From positions 2,709,426 through 2,773,425 of the forward strand of contig JAPYXD010000684.1 of assembly GCA_030998225.1 (NCBI GenBank): a stretch of DNA of 64,000 nt, written 5' to 3'. The DNA is from Diplolepis rosae (taxonomy: Eukaryota; Arthropoda; Insecta; Hymenoptera; Diplolepididae). Both the position numbers and the translations under genes were made by a program. The notes under the pieces were generated by a model, which made no database searches, was not told the origin of the DNA, and was given only the letters and a program-made list of their open reading frames with translations. How positions within the stretch are numbered: position 1 is the stretch's first letter; every line of letters starts with the position of its first letter. This document shows positions 13,887-27,300 of this stretch, piece by piece.

Positions 13887-14108
13887 ATGACGGTATCTAT
13901 AAAATATAAACCAGGGATCCTTAATTTCAGTTCTAAGCTCAACTTCCCTGAGGAAGGTGTATTTTAAGCACCTGGACTACTAGATATAATTTTCAAAATT
14001 ACGGGATCTCTAAAATATAAACCAGGTATACTGAAATTCAGTTATCAGATTAAGTTCCATGAGGAAAATCGTGTTTAAGCACCTGGACTACTAAATATAA
14101 TTTACAAA
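13887..14108 (+). repeat. diverged type B-related monomers
   Basis: The first copy has GACGGTATCTATAAAATAT, CCAGGGATCC and TTCTAAGCTC; the second has ATTACGGG, GTATACTGAAATTCAG, TTATCAGATT and GAGGAAAATCGTGTTTAAGC. Length stays at 111 each. Most of these changes are not seen elsewhere in the window, which suggests copies little touched by recent conversion. Confidence 0.7.
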
Positions 14109-14219
14109 ATGACTGGATCTCTAAAATATGAACTAGGTATCTTAAATTTCCGTTCTCACCTCAACTTCCCTGAGGAAGGTGTATTTTAAGCACCTGGACT
14201 ACTAGATATAATTTTCAAA

Positions 14220-14885
14220 ATGACGGGATATCTAAAATATGAACTAGGTATCTTAATTTTCAGTTCTCAGCTTAAGTTCCCTGAGAAAGATGTTTTTTAA
14301 GCACCTGGACTAGTAAATATAATTTTCAAAATGACGGGATCTCTAAAATATGAACTAGGTATCTTAATTTTCAGTTCTCAGCTTAAGTTCCCTGAGAAAG
14401 ATGTTTTTTAAGCACCTGGACTACTAAATATAATTTTCAAAATGACGGGATCTCTAAAATATAAACCAGGTATCTTAAATTTCCGTTCTCAGCTCAACTT
14501 CCCTGAGGAAGGTGTATTTTAAGCACCTGGACTACTAGATATAATTTTCAAAATGACGGGATCTCTAAAATATGAACTAGGTATCTTAATTTTCAGTTCT
14601 CAGCTTAAGTTCCCTGAGAAAGATGTTTTTTAAGCACCTGGACTAGTAAATATAATTTTCAAAATGACGGGATCTCTAAAATATGAACTAGGTATCTTAA
14701 TTTTCAGTTCTCAGCTTAAGTTCCCTGAGAAAGATGTTTTTTAAGCACCTGGACTACTAAATATAATTTTCAAAATGACGGGATCTCTAAAATATAAACC
14801 AGGTATCTTAAATTTCCGTTCTCAGCTCAACTTCCCTGAGGAAGGTGTATGTTAAGCACCTGGACTACTAAATATAATTTTCAAA
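14220..14885 (+). repeat. two tandem A-A-B trimers (2 x 333 bp)
   Basis: Monomers start at 14,220, 14,331, 14,442, 14,553, 14,664 and 14,775. The pattern is A (ACTAGTAAAT end), A, B, then A (ACTAGTAAAT end), A, B. The trimers are almost identical; the first begins GGGATATC where the second has GGGATCTC, and the B copies end GTATTTTAAG and GTATGTTAAG. This is the shortest higher-order periodicity I can see in the window. Confidence 0.85.
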
Positions 14886-17087
14886 ATGACGGGATCTCTA
14901 AAATATGAACTAGGTATCTTAATTTTCAGTTCTCAGCTTAAGTTCCCTGTGAAAGATGTTTTTTAAGCACCTGGACTACTAAATATAATTTTGAAAATGA
15001 CGGGATCTCCAAAATATGAACTAGGTATCTTAAATTTCCGTTCTCAGCTCAACTTCTCTGAGGAAGGTGTATTCTAAGCACCTGGACTACTAAATATAAT
15101 TTTCAAAATGACAGGATCTCTAAAATATGAACTAGGTATCTTAAGTTTCGTTTCTCAGCTTAAGTTCTCTAAGGAAGATGTTTTTTAAGCACCTGGACTA
15201 CTAGATATAATTTTCAAAATGACGGGATCTCTAAAATATGAACTAGGTATCTTAATTTTCAGTTCTCGGCTTAAGTTCCCTGAGAAAGATGTTTTTTAAG
15301 CACCTGGACTACTAGATATAATTTTCAAATTGACGGGATATCTAAAATATGAACTAGGTATCTTATATTTCAGTTCTCAGCTTAAGTGCCCTGAGAAAGG
15401 TGTTTTTTAAGCAGCTGGACTACTAAATATAATTTTGAAAATGACGGGATCTCTAAAATATGAACTAGGTATCATAATTTTCAGTTCTCGGCTTAAGTAC
15501 CCTGAGAAACATGTTTTTTAAGCACCTGGACTACCAAATATAATTTTCAAAATGACGGGATCTCTAAAATATGAACTAGGTATCTTGATTTTCATTTCTC
15601 AGCTTAAGTTTCCGAAGAAAGATGTTTTTTAAGCACCTGGACTACTAGATATAATTTCCAAAATGACGGGATCTCTAAAATAAGAACTAGGTATCTTAAT
15701 TTTCAGTTCTCAGCTTAAGTTCCCGGAGAAAGATGTTTTTTAAGCACCTGGGCTACTAAATATAATTTCCAATATGACGGGATCTCTAGAATATGAACTA
15801 GGTATCTTGATTTTCAGTTCTCAGCTTAAGTTCCCTAAGTAAGATGTTTTTTAAGCACCTGGACTACTAGAAATACTTTTCAAACTGACGGGATATCTAA
15901 AATATGAACTAGGTATCTTATATTTCAGTTCTCAGCTTAAGTGCCCTGAGGAAGGTGTTTTTTAAGCACCTGGACTACTAAATATAATTTCCAATATGAC
16001 TGGATCTCTAGAATATGAACTAGGTATCTTGATTTTCAGTTCTCAGCTTAAGTTCCCTAAGTAAGATGTTTTTCAAGCACCTGGGCTACTAAATATAATT
16101 TCCAATATGACGGGATCTCTAGAATATGAACTAGGTATCTTGATTTTCAGTTCTCAGCTTAAGTTCCCTAAGTAAGATGTTTTTTAAGCACCTGGACTAC
16201 TAGAAATAATTTTCAAACTGACGGGATATCTAAAATATGAACTAGGTATCTTAATTTTCAGTTCTCATCTTAAGTTCCCTGAGAAAGATGTTTTTTAAGC
16301 ACCTGCACTGCTAGATATAATTTTCAAAATGACAGGATCTCTAAAATATGAACTAGTTATCTTAAATTTCCGTTCTCACCTCAACTTCCCTGAGGAAGGT
16401 GTATTTTAAGCACCTGGACTACTAGATATAATTTTCAAAATGACGGGATCTCTAAAATATGAACTAGGTATCTTATATTTCAGTTCTGATCTTAAGTTCC
16501 CGAAGAAAGATGTTTTTTAAGCACCTGGACTACTAGATATAATTTTCAAAATGACGGGATCCCTAAAATATGAACTAGGTATCTTAATTTTCAGTTCTCA
16601 GCTTAAGTTCCCTGAGAAAGATGTTTTTTAAGCACCTGGACTACTAAATATAATTTTCCAAATGACGGGATCCCTAAAATATGAACTAGGTATCTTAATT
16701 TTCAGTTCTCAGCTTAAGTTCCCTGAGAAAGATGTTTTTTAAGCACCTGGACTACTAGATATAATTTTCAAAATGACGGGATCTCTAAAATATGAACTAG
16801 GTATCTTAATTTTCTGTTCTCAGCTTAAGTGCCCTGAGAAAGATGTTTATTATGCACCTGGACTACTAAATTTAATTTCCAAATGACGGGATCTCTAGAA
16901 TATGAACTAGGTATCTTGATTTTCAGTTCTCAGCTTAAGTTCCCTAAGTAAGATGTTTTTTAAGCACCTGGACTACTAGACATAATTTTCAAACTGACGG
17001 GATATCTAAAATATGAACTAGGTATTTTAGTTTTCTGTTCTCAGCTTAAGTTCCCTGAGAAAGATGTTTTTTAAGCACCTGGACTAC

Positions 17088-20000
17088 TATATATATTTTT
17101 CAAAATGACGGGATCTCTAAAATACGAACTAGGTATCTTATATTTCAGTTCTCAGCTTAAGTTCCCTAAGTAAGATGTTTTTTAAGCACCTGGACTACTA
17201 GATATAATTTTCAAAATGACGGGATCTCTAAAATATGAACTAGGTATCTTAAATTTCCGTTCTCACCTCAACTTCCCTGAGGAAGGTGTATTTTAAGCAC
17301 CTGGACTACTAGATATAATTTTCAAAATGACGGGATCTCTAAAATATGAACTAGGTATCTTAATTTTCAGTTCTCAGATTAAGTTCCCTGAGAAAGATGT
17401 TTTTTAAGCACCTGGACTACTAAATATAATTTTCAAAATGACGGGATCTCTAAAATATGAACTAGGTATCTTAGTTTTCAGTTCTCAGCTTAAGTTCCCT
17501 GAGAAAGATGTTTTTTAAGCACCTGGACTACTAAATATAATTTTCAAAATGACAGGATCTCTAAAATATGAACTAGGTATCTTAAGTTTCCGTTCTCACC
17601 TCAACTTCCCTGAGGAAGGTGTATTTTAAGCACCTGGACTACTAAATATAATTTTCAAAATGACGGGATCTCTAAAATATAAACAGGTATCTTAAATTTC
17701 CGTTCTAAGCTCAACTTCCCTGAGTAAGGTGTATTTTAAGCACCTGGACTACTAGATATAATTTTCAAAATGACGGGATCTCTAAAATATAAACCAGGTA
17801 TCCTTAATTTCAGTTCTCAGCTTAAGTTCCATGAGGAAGATGCATTTTAAGCACCTGGACTACTAGATATAATTTTCAAAGTGACGGGATCTCTAAAATA
17901 TAAACCAGGTATCTTAAATTTCCGTTCTCAGCTCAACTTCCCTGAGGAAGGTGTATGTTAAGCACCTGGACTACTAAATATAATTTTCAAAATGACGGGA
18001 TCTCTAAAATATGAACTAGGTATCTTAATTTTCAGTTCTCAGCTTAAGTTCCCTGAGAAACATGTTTTTTAAGCACCTGGACTAGTAAATATAATTTTCA
18101 AAATGACGGGATCTCTAAAATATGAACTAGGTATCTTAATTTTCAGTTCTCAGCTTAAGTTCCCTGAGAAAGATGTTTTTTAAGCACCTGGACTACTAAA
18201 TATAATTTTCAAAATGACGGGATCTCTAAAATATAAACCAGGTATCTTAAATTTCCGTTCTCAGCTCAACTTCCCTGAGGAAGGTGTATGTTAAGCACCT
18301 GGACTACTAAATATAATTTTCAAAATGACGGGATCTCTAAAATATGAACTAGGTATCTTAATTTTCAGTTCTCAGCTTAAGTTCCCTGTGAAAGATGTTT
18401 TTTAATCACCTGGACTACTAGATATAATTTTCAAAATGACGGGATCTCTAAAATATGAACCAGGTATCTTAAATTTCCGTTCTCAGCTCAACTTCCCTGA
18501 GGAAGGCGTATTTTAAGCACCTGGACTACTAAATATAATTTTCAAAATGACAGGATCTCTAAAATATGAACTAGGTATCTTAAGTTTCGTTTCTCAGCTT
18601 GAGTTCTCTAAGGAAGATGTTTTTTAAGCACCTGGACTACTAGATATAATTTTCAAAATGACGGGATCTCTAAAATATGAACTAGGTATATTAATTTTCA
18701 GTTCTCGGCTTTAGTTCCCTGAGAAAGATGTTTTTTAAGCACCTGGACTACTAGATATAATTTTCAAATTGACGGGATATCTAAAATATGAACTAGGTAT
18801 CTTATATTTCAGTTCTCAGCTTAAGTGCCCTGAGAAAGGTGTTTTTTAAGCAGCTGGACTACTAAATATAATTTTGAAAATGACGGGATCTCTAAAATAT
18901 GAACTAGGTATCATAATTTTCAGTTCTCGGCTTAAGTACCCTGAGAAACATGTTTTTTAAGCACCTGGACTACCAAATATAATTTTCAAAATGACGGGAT
19001 CTCTAAAATATGAACTAGGTATCTTGATTTTCATTTCTCAGCTTAAGTTTCCGAAGAAAGATGTTTTTTAAGCACCTGGACTACTAGATATAATTTCCAA
19101 AATGACGGGATCTCTAAAATAAGAACTAGGTATCTTAATTTTCAGTTCTCAGCTTAAGTTCCCGGAGAAAGATGTTTTTTAAGCACCTGGACTACTAGAT
19201 ATAATTTTCAAAATGACGGGATCTCTAAAATATGAACTAGGTATCTTAATTTTCAGTTCTCAGCTTAAGTTCCCTGAGAAAGATGTTTTTTAAGCACCTG
19301 GACTACTAGATATAATTTTCAAAATGACGGGATCTCTAAAATATGAACTAGGTATCTTATATTTCAGTTCTCAGCTTAAGTTCCCTGAGAAAGATGTTTT
19401 TTAAGCACCTGGACTACTAGATATAATTTTCAAAATGACGGGATCTCTAAAATATGAACTAGGTATCTTATATTTCAGTTCTCGGCTTAAGTTCCCTGAG
19501 AAAGATGTTTTTTAAGCACCTGGACTACTAGATATAATTTTCAAATTGACGGGATATCTAAAATATGAACTAGGTATCTTATATTTCAGTTCTCAGCTTA
19601 AGTGCCCTGAGAAAGGTGTTTTTTAAGCAGCTGGACTACTAAATATAATTTTGAAAATGACGGGATCTCTAAAATATGAACTAGGTATCATAATTTTCAG
19701 TTCTCGGCTTAAGTACCCTGAGAAACATGTTTTTTAAGCACCTGGACTACTAAATATAATTTTCAAAATGACGGGATCTCTAAAATATGAACTAGGTATC
19801 TTGATTTTCATTTCTCAGCTTAAGTTTCCGAAGAAAGATGTTTTTTAAGCACCTGGACTACTAGATATAATTTCCAAAATGACGGGATCTCTAAAATAAG
19901 AACTAGGTATCTTAATTTTCAGTTCTCAGCTTAAGTTCCCGGAGAAAGATGTTTTTTAAGCACCTGAGCTACTAAATATAATTTCCAAAATGACGGGATC

Positions 20001-21302
20001 TCTAGAATATGAACTAGGTATCTTGATTTTCAGTTCTCAGCTTAAGTTCCCTAAGTAAGATGTTTTTTAAGCACCTGGACTACTAGAAATAATTTTCAAA
20101 CTGACGGGATATCTAAAATATGAACTAGGTATCTTATATTTCAGTTCTCAGCTTAAGTGCCCTGAGGAAGGTGTATTTCAAGCACCTGGGCTACTAAATA
20201 TAATTTCCAATATGACTGGATCTCTAGAATATGAACTAGGTATCTTGATTTTCAGTTCTCAGCTTAAGTTCCCTAAGTAAGATGTTTTTTAAGCACCTGG
20301 ACTACTAAATATAATTTCCAATATGACGGGATCTCTAGAATATGAACTAGGTATCTTGATTTTCAGTTCTCAGCTTAAGTTCCCTAAGTAAGATGTTTTT
20401 TAAGCACCTGGACTACTAGAAATAATTTTCAAACTGACGGGATATCTAAAATATGAACTAGGTATCTTAATTTTCTGTTCTCAGCTTAAGTTCCCTGAGA
20501 AAGATGTTTTTTAAGCACCTGCACTGCTAGATATAATTTTCAAAATGACAGGATCTATAAAATATGAACTAGTTATCTTAAATTTCCGTTCTCACCTCAA
20601 CTTCCCTGAGGAAGGTGTATTTTAAGCACCTGGACTACTAGATATAATTTTCAAAACGACGGGATCCCTAAAATATGAACTAGGTATCTTAATTTTGAGT
20701 TCTCAGCTTAAGTTCCCTGAGAAAGATGTTTTTTAAGCACCTGGACTACTAGATATAATTTTCAAAACGACGGGATCCCTAAAATATGAACTAGGTATCT
20801 TAATTTTCAGTTCTCAGCTTAAGTTCCCTGAGAAAGATGTTTTTTAAGCACCTGGACTACTAAATATAATTTTCCAAATGACGGGATCCCTAAAATATGA
20901 ACTAGGTATCTTAATTTTCAGTTCTCAGCTTAAGTTCCCTGAGAAAGATGTTTTTTAAGCACCTGGACTACTAGATATAATTTTCAAAATGACGGGATCT
21001 CTAAAATATGAACTAGGTATCTTAATTTTCTGTTCTCAGCTTAAGTGCCCTGTGGAAGATGTTTATTAAGCACCTGGACTACTAAATTTAATTTCCAAAT
21101 GACGGGATCTCTGGAATATGAACTAGGTATCTTGATTTTCAGTTCTCAGCTTAAGTTCCCTAAGTAAGATGTTTTTAAGCACCTGGACTACTAGAAATAA
21201 TTTTCAAACTGACGGGATATCTAAAATATGAACTAGGTATTTTAGTTTTCTGTTCTCAGCTTAAGTTCCCTGAGAAAGATGTTTTTTAAGCACCTGGACT
21301 AC
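17088..21302 (+). repeat. higher-order unit, about 38 monomers, with a doubled cassette
   Basis: Marker spacing is 4,215 bp (38 x 111 minus 3). It follows the same order as the unit at 13,315-17,087, but the four-monomer cassette occurs twice, with anchors at 18,926 and 19,703. The AATAAG monomers that follow the cassettes start at 19,102 and 19,879. Both offsets are exactly 777 bp, so the unit contains an internal seven-monomer tandem duplication. Confidence 0.8.
18769..19989 (+). repeat. seven-monomer (777-bp) tandem duplication
   Basis: The TTGACGGGATATC monomer, the GTATCATAATTTTC/CTCGGCTTAAGTACC monomer, the CTTGATTTTCATTTC monomer and the AATAAG monomer occur in this order twice, offset by 777 bp without any indel. 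Both copies share GTATCATAA in place of the usual GTATCCTAA, so they are closer to each other and to the copy at 15.4 kb than to other cassettes. Confidence 0.78.
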
Positions 21303-24300
21303 TATATATATTTTTCAAAATGACGGGATCTCTAAAATATGAACTAGGTATCTTATATTTCAGTTCTCAGCTTAAGTTCCCTAAGTAAGATGTTTTTTAA
21401 GCACCTGGACTACTAAATATAATTTTCAAAATGACGGGATCTCTAAAATATAAACCAGGTATCTTAAATTTCCGTTCTCAGCTCAACTTCCCTGAGGAAG
21501 GTGTATTTTAAGCACCTGGACTACTAGATATAATTTACAAAATGACGGGATCTCAAAAATATGAACTAGGTATCTTAATTTTCAGTTCTCAGATCAACTT
21601 CCCTGAGACAGATGTTTTTAATCACCTGGACTAGTAGATATAATTTTCAAAATGACGGGATCTCTAAAATATGAACTAGGTATCTTAATTTTCTGTTCTC
21701 AGCTTAAGTTCCCTGAGAAAGATGTTTTTTAAGCACCTGGACTACTAAATATAATTTTCAAAATGACGGGATCTCTAAAATATAAACCAGGTATCCTTAA
21801 TTTCAGTTCTCAGCTCAACTTCCCTGAGGAAGGTGTATTTTAAGCACCTGGACTACTAAATATAATTTTCAAAATGACGGGATCTCTAAAATATAAACAA
21901 GGTATCCTTAATTTCAGTTCTCAGCTCAACTTCCCTGAGGAAGGTGTATTTTAAGCACCTGGACTACTAAATATAATTTTCAAAATGACGGGATCTCTAA
22001 AATATAAACCAGGTATCCTTAATTTCAGTTCTCAGCTTAAGTTCCCTGAGGAAGATGTTTTTTAAGCACCTGCACTACTAGATATAATTTTCAAAATGAC
22101 GGGATCTCTAAAATATAAACCAGGTATCTTAAATTTCCGTTCTCAGCTCAACTTCCCTGAGGAAGGTGTATTTTAAGCACCTGGACTACTAAATATAATT
22201 TTCAAAATGACGGGATCTCTAAAATATGAACTAGGTATCTTAATTTTCAGTTCTCAGCTTAAGTTCCCTGTGAAAGATGTTTTTTAAGCACCTGGACTAC
22301 TATATATAATTTTCAAAATGACGGGATCTCTAAAATATGAACTAGGTATCTTAATTTTCAGTTCTCAGCTTAAGTTCCCTGAGAAAGATGTTTTTTAAGC
22401 ACCTGGACTCCTAAATATAATTTTCAAAATGACGGGATCTCTAAAATATAAACCAGGTATCTTAAATTTCCGTTCTCAGCTCAACTTCCCTGAGGAAGGT
22501 GTATGTTAAGCACCTGGACTACTAAATATAATTTTCAAAATGACGGGATCTCTAAAATATGAACAAGGTATCTTAATTTTCAGTTCTCAGCTTAAGTTCC
22601 CTGTGAAAGATGTTTTTTAAGCACCTGGACTACTAGATATAATTTTCAAAATGACGGGATCTCTAAAATATGAACTAGGTATCTTAAATTTCCGTTCTCA
22701 GCTCAACTTCCCTGAGGAAGGCGTATTTTAAGCACCTGGACTACTAAATATAATTTTCAAAATGACAGGATCTCTAAAATATGAACTAGGTATCTTAAGT
22801 TTCGTTTCTCAGCTTAAGTTCTCTAAGGAAGATGTTTTTTAAGCACCTGGACTACTAGATATAATTTTCAAAATGACGGGATCTCTAAAATATGAACTAG
22901 GTATATTAATTTTCAGTTCTCGGCTTTAGTTCCCTGAGAAAGATGTTTTTTAAGCACCTGGACTACTAGATATAATTTTCAAATTGACGGGATATCTAAA
23001 ATATGAACTAGGTATCTTATATTTCAGTTCTCAGCTTAAGTGCCCTGAGAAAGGTGTTTTTTAAGCAGCTGGACTACTAAATATAATTTTGAAAATTGCG
23101 GGATCTCTAAAATATGAACTAGGTATCCTAATTTTCAGTTCTCGGCTTAAGTACCCTGAGAAACATGTTTTTTAAGCACCTGGACTACTAAATATAATTT
23201 TCAAAATGACGGGATCTCTAAAATATGAACTAGGTATCTTGATTTTCATTTCTCAGCTTAAGTTTCCGAAGAAAGATGTTTTTTAAGCACCTGGACTACT
23301 AGATATAATTTCCAAAATGACGGGATCTCTAAAATAAGAACTAGGTATCTTAATTTTCAGTTCTCAGCTTAAGTTCCCGGAGAAAGATGTTTTTTAAGCA
23401 CCTGGACTACTAGATATAATTTTCAAAATGACGGGATCCCTAAAATATGAACTAGGTATCTTAATTTTCAGTTCTCAGCTTAAGTTCCCTGAGAAAGATG
23501 TTTTTTAAGCACCTGGACTACTAAATATAATTTTCCAAATGACGGGATCTCTAAAATATGAACTAGGTATCTTATATTTCAGTTCTCAGCTTAAGTTCCC
23601 TGAGAAAGATGTTTTTTAAGCACCTGGACTACTAGATATAATTTTCAAAATGACGGGATCTCTAAAATATGAACTAGGTATCTTAATTATCAGTTCTCAG
23701 TTTAAGTTCCCTGAGAAAGATGTTTTTTAAGCACCTGGACTAGTAAATATAATTTTCAAAATGACGGGATCTCTAAAATATGAACTAGGTATCTTATATT
23801 TCAGTTCTCAGCTTAAGTGCCCTGAGGAAGATGTTTATTAAGCACCTGGACTACTAAATATAATTTCCAAAATGACGGGATCTCTAGAATATGAACTAGG
23901 TATCTTGATTTTCAGTTCTCAGCTTAAGTTCCCTAAGTAAGATGTTTTTTAAGCACCTGGACTACTAGAAATACTTTTCAAACTGACGGGATATCTAAAC
24001 TATGAACTAGGTATCTTAAATTTCAGTTCTCATCTTAAGTTCCCTGAGAAAGATGTTTTTTAAGCACCTGCACTGCTAGATATAATTTTCAAAATGACAG
24101 GATCTCTAAAATATGAACTAGTTATCTTAAATTTCCGTTCTCACCTCAACTTCCCTGAGGAAGGTGTATTTTAAGCACCTGGACTACTAGATATAATTTT
24201 CAAAATGACGGGATCTCTAAAATAAGAACTAGGTATCTTAATTTTCAGTTCTGACCTTAAGTTCCCGAAGAAAGATGTTTTTTAAGCACCTGGACTACTA

Positions 24301-27300
24301 GATATAATTTTCAAAATGACGGGATCCCTAAAATATGAACTAGGTATCTTAATTTTCAGTTCTCAGCTTAAGTTCCCTGAGAAAGATGTTTTTTAAGCAC
24401 CTGGACTACTAAATATAATTTTCCAAATGACGGGATCCCTAAAATATGAACTAGGTATCTTAATTTTCAGTTCTCAGCTTAAGTTCCCTGAGAAAGATGT
24501 TTTTTAAGCACCTGGACTACTAGATATAATTTTCAAAATGACGGGATCTCTAAAATATGAACTAGGTATCTTAATTTTCTGTTCTCAGCTTAAGTTCCCT
24601 GAGAAAGATGTTTTTTAAGCACCTGGACTACTAAATATAATTTCCAAAATGACGGGATCTCTGGAATATGAACTAGGTATCTTGATTTTCAGTTCTCAGC
24701 TTAAGTTCCCTAAGTAAGATGTTTTTTAAGCACCTGGACTACTAGACATAATTTTCAAACTGACGGGATATCTAAAATATGAACTAGGTATTTTAGTTTT
24801 CTGTTCTCAGCTTAAGTTCCCTGAGAAAGATGTTTTTTAAGCACCTGGACTACTAGATATAATTTTCAAAATGACGGGATCTCTAGAATATGAACTAGGT
24901 ATCTTGATTTTCAGTTCTCAGCTTAAGTTCCCTAAGTAAGATGTTTTTTAAGCACCTGGACCACTAGAAATAATTTTCAAACTGACGGGATATCTAAAAT
25001 ATGAACTAGGTATCTTAATTTTCAGTTCTCAGCTTAAGTTCCCTGAGAAAGATGTTTTTTAAGCACCTGCACTGCTAGATATAATTTTCAAAATGACAGG
25101 ATCTCTAAAATATGAACTAGTTATCTTAAATTTCCGTTCTCACCTCAACTTCCCTGAGGAAGGTGTATTTTAAGCACCTGGACTACTAGATATAATTTTC
25201 AAAATGACGGGATCTCTAAAATAAGAACTAGGTATCTTAATTTTCAGTTCTGAGCTTAAGTTCCCGAAGAAAGATGTTTTTTAAGCACCTGGACTACTAG
25301 ATATAATTTTCAAAATGACGGGATCCCTAAAATATGAACTAGGTATCTTAATTTTCAGTTCTCAGCTTAAGTTCCCTGAGAAAGATGTTTTTTAAGCACC
25401 TGGACTACTAAATATAATTTTCCAAATGACGGGATCTCTAAAATATGAACTAGGTATCTTAATTTTCAGTTCTCAGCTTAAGTTCCCTGAGAAAGATGTT
25501 TTTTAAGCACCTGGACTACTAGATATAATTTTCAAAATGACGGGATCTCTAAAATATGAACTAGGTATCTTAATTTTCAGTTCTCAGATTAAGTTCACTG
25601 AGAAAGATGTTTTCTAAGCACCTGGACTACTAGATATAATTTTCAAAATGACGGGATCTCTAAAATATGAACTAGGTATCTTAATTTTCAGTTCTCAGAT
25701 TAAGTTCCCTGAGAAAGATGTTTTTTAAGCACCTGGACTACTAGATATAATTTTCAAAATGACGGGATCTCTAAAATAAGAACTAGGTATCTTATATTTC
25801 AGTTCTCAGCTTAAGTTCCCTGAGAAAGATGTTTTTTAAGCACCTGGACTACTAGATATAATTTTCAAAATGACGGGATCTCTAAAATAAGAACTAGGTA
25901 TCTTAATTTTCAGTTCTCAGCTTAACTTCCCTGAGAAAGATGTTTCTTAAGCACCTGCACTGCTAGATATAATTTTCAAAACGAGTGGATCTCTAAAATA
26001 TGTACTAGGTATCGTAATTTTCAGTTCTCAGTTTAAGTTCCCTGAGGAAGATGTATTTTTAGCACCTGGACTACTAGATATAGTTTTCAAAATGACGGGA
26101 TCTCTAAAATATGAACTAGTTATATTAATTGTCAGTTCTCGGCTTTAGTTCCCTGAGAAAGATGTTTTTTAAGCACCTGGACTACTAGATATAATTTTCA
26201 AATTGACGGGATATCTAAAATATGAACTAGGTATCTTATATTTCAGTTCTCAGCTTAAGTTCCCTGAGAAAGGTGTTTTTTAAGCAGCTGGACTACTAAA
26301 TATAATTTTGAAAATGACGGGATCTCTAAAATATAAACCAGGTATCCTTAATTTCAGTTCTCAGCTTAAGTTCCATGAGGAAGATGTATTTTTGACACTT
26401 GGACTACTAAATATAATTTTCAAAATGACAGGATCTCTAAAATATGAACTAGGTATCTTAAGTTTCGTTTCTCAGCTTAAGTTCTCTAAGGAAGATGTTT
26501 TTTAAGCACCTGGACTACTAGATATAGTTTTCAAAATGACGGGATCTCTAAAATATGAACTAGGTATATTAATTTTCAGTTCTCGGCTTAAGATCCCTGA
26601 GAAAGATGTTTTTTAAGCACCTGGACTACTAGATATAATTTTCAAATTGACGGGATATCTAAAGTATGAACTAGGTATCTTATATTTCAGTTCTCAGCTT
26701 AAGTGCCCTGAGAAAGGTGTTTTTTAAGCAGCTGGACTACTAAATATAATTTTGAAAATGACGGGATCTCTAAAATATGAACTAGGTATCCTAATTTTCA
26801 GTTCTCGGCTTAAGTACCCTGAGAAACATGTTTTTTAAGCACCTGGACTACTAAATATAATTTTCAAAATGACGGGATCTCTAAAATATGAACTAGGTAT
26901 CTTAAATTTCTGTTCTCAGCTCAACTTCCCTGAGGAAGGTGTATGTTAAGCACCTGGACTACTAGATATAATATTCAAAATGACGGGATCTCTAAAATAT
27001 GAACTAGGTATCTTAAATTTCCGTTCTCAGCTCAACTTCCCTGAGGAAGGTGTATTTTAAGCACCTGGACTACTAGATATAATTTTCAAAATGACGGGAT
27101 CTCTAAAATATAAACCAGGTATCCTTAATTTCAGTTCTCAGCTTAAGTTCCATGAGGAAGATATATTTTTGACACTTGGACTACTAAATATAATTTTCAA
27201 AATGACAGGATCTCTAAAATATAAACCAGGTATCTTAAATTTCCGTTTTCATCTTAAGTTCCCTGAGAAAGATGTTTTTTAAGCACCTGCACTGCTAGAT

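Larger units (their letters stand above)
13315..17087 (+). repeat. higher-order unit, about 34 monomers
   Basis: Marker spacing is 3,773 bp (34 x 111 minus 1). Order: TATATATATT marker, B-rich block (about 13.43-15.1 kb) that includes two diverged monomers, GTTTCG monomer near 15,141, the four-monomer cassette (anchor 15,487), AATAAG monomer, several CTAGAATATG/CCTAAGTAAG monomers, a CTCACCTCAAC monomer, GGGATCCC monomers, then the next marker. This order is the clearest template for the higher-order repeat. Confidence 0.78.
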
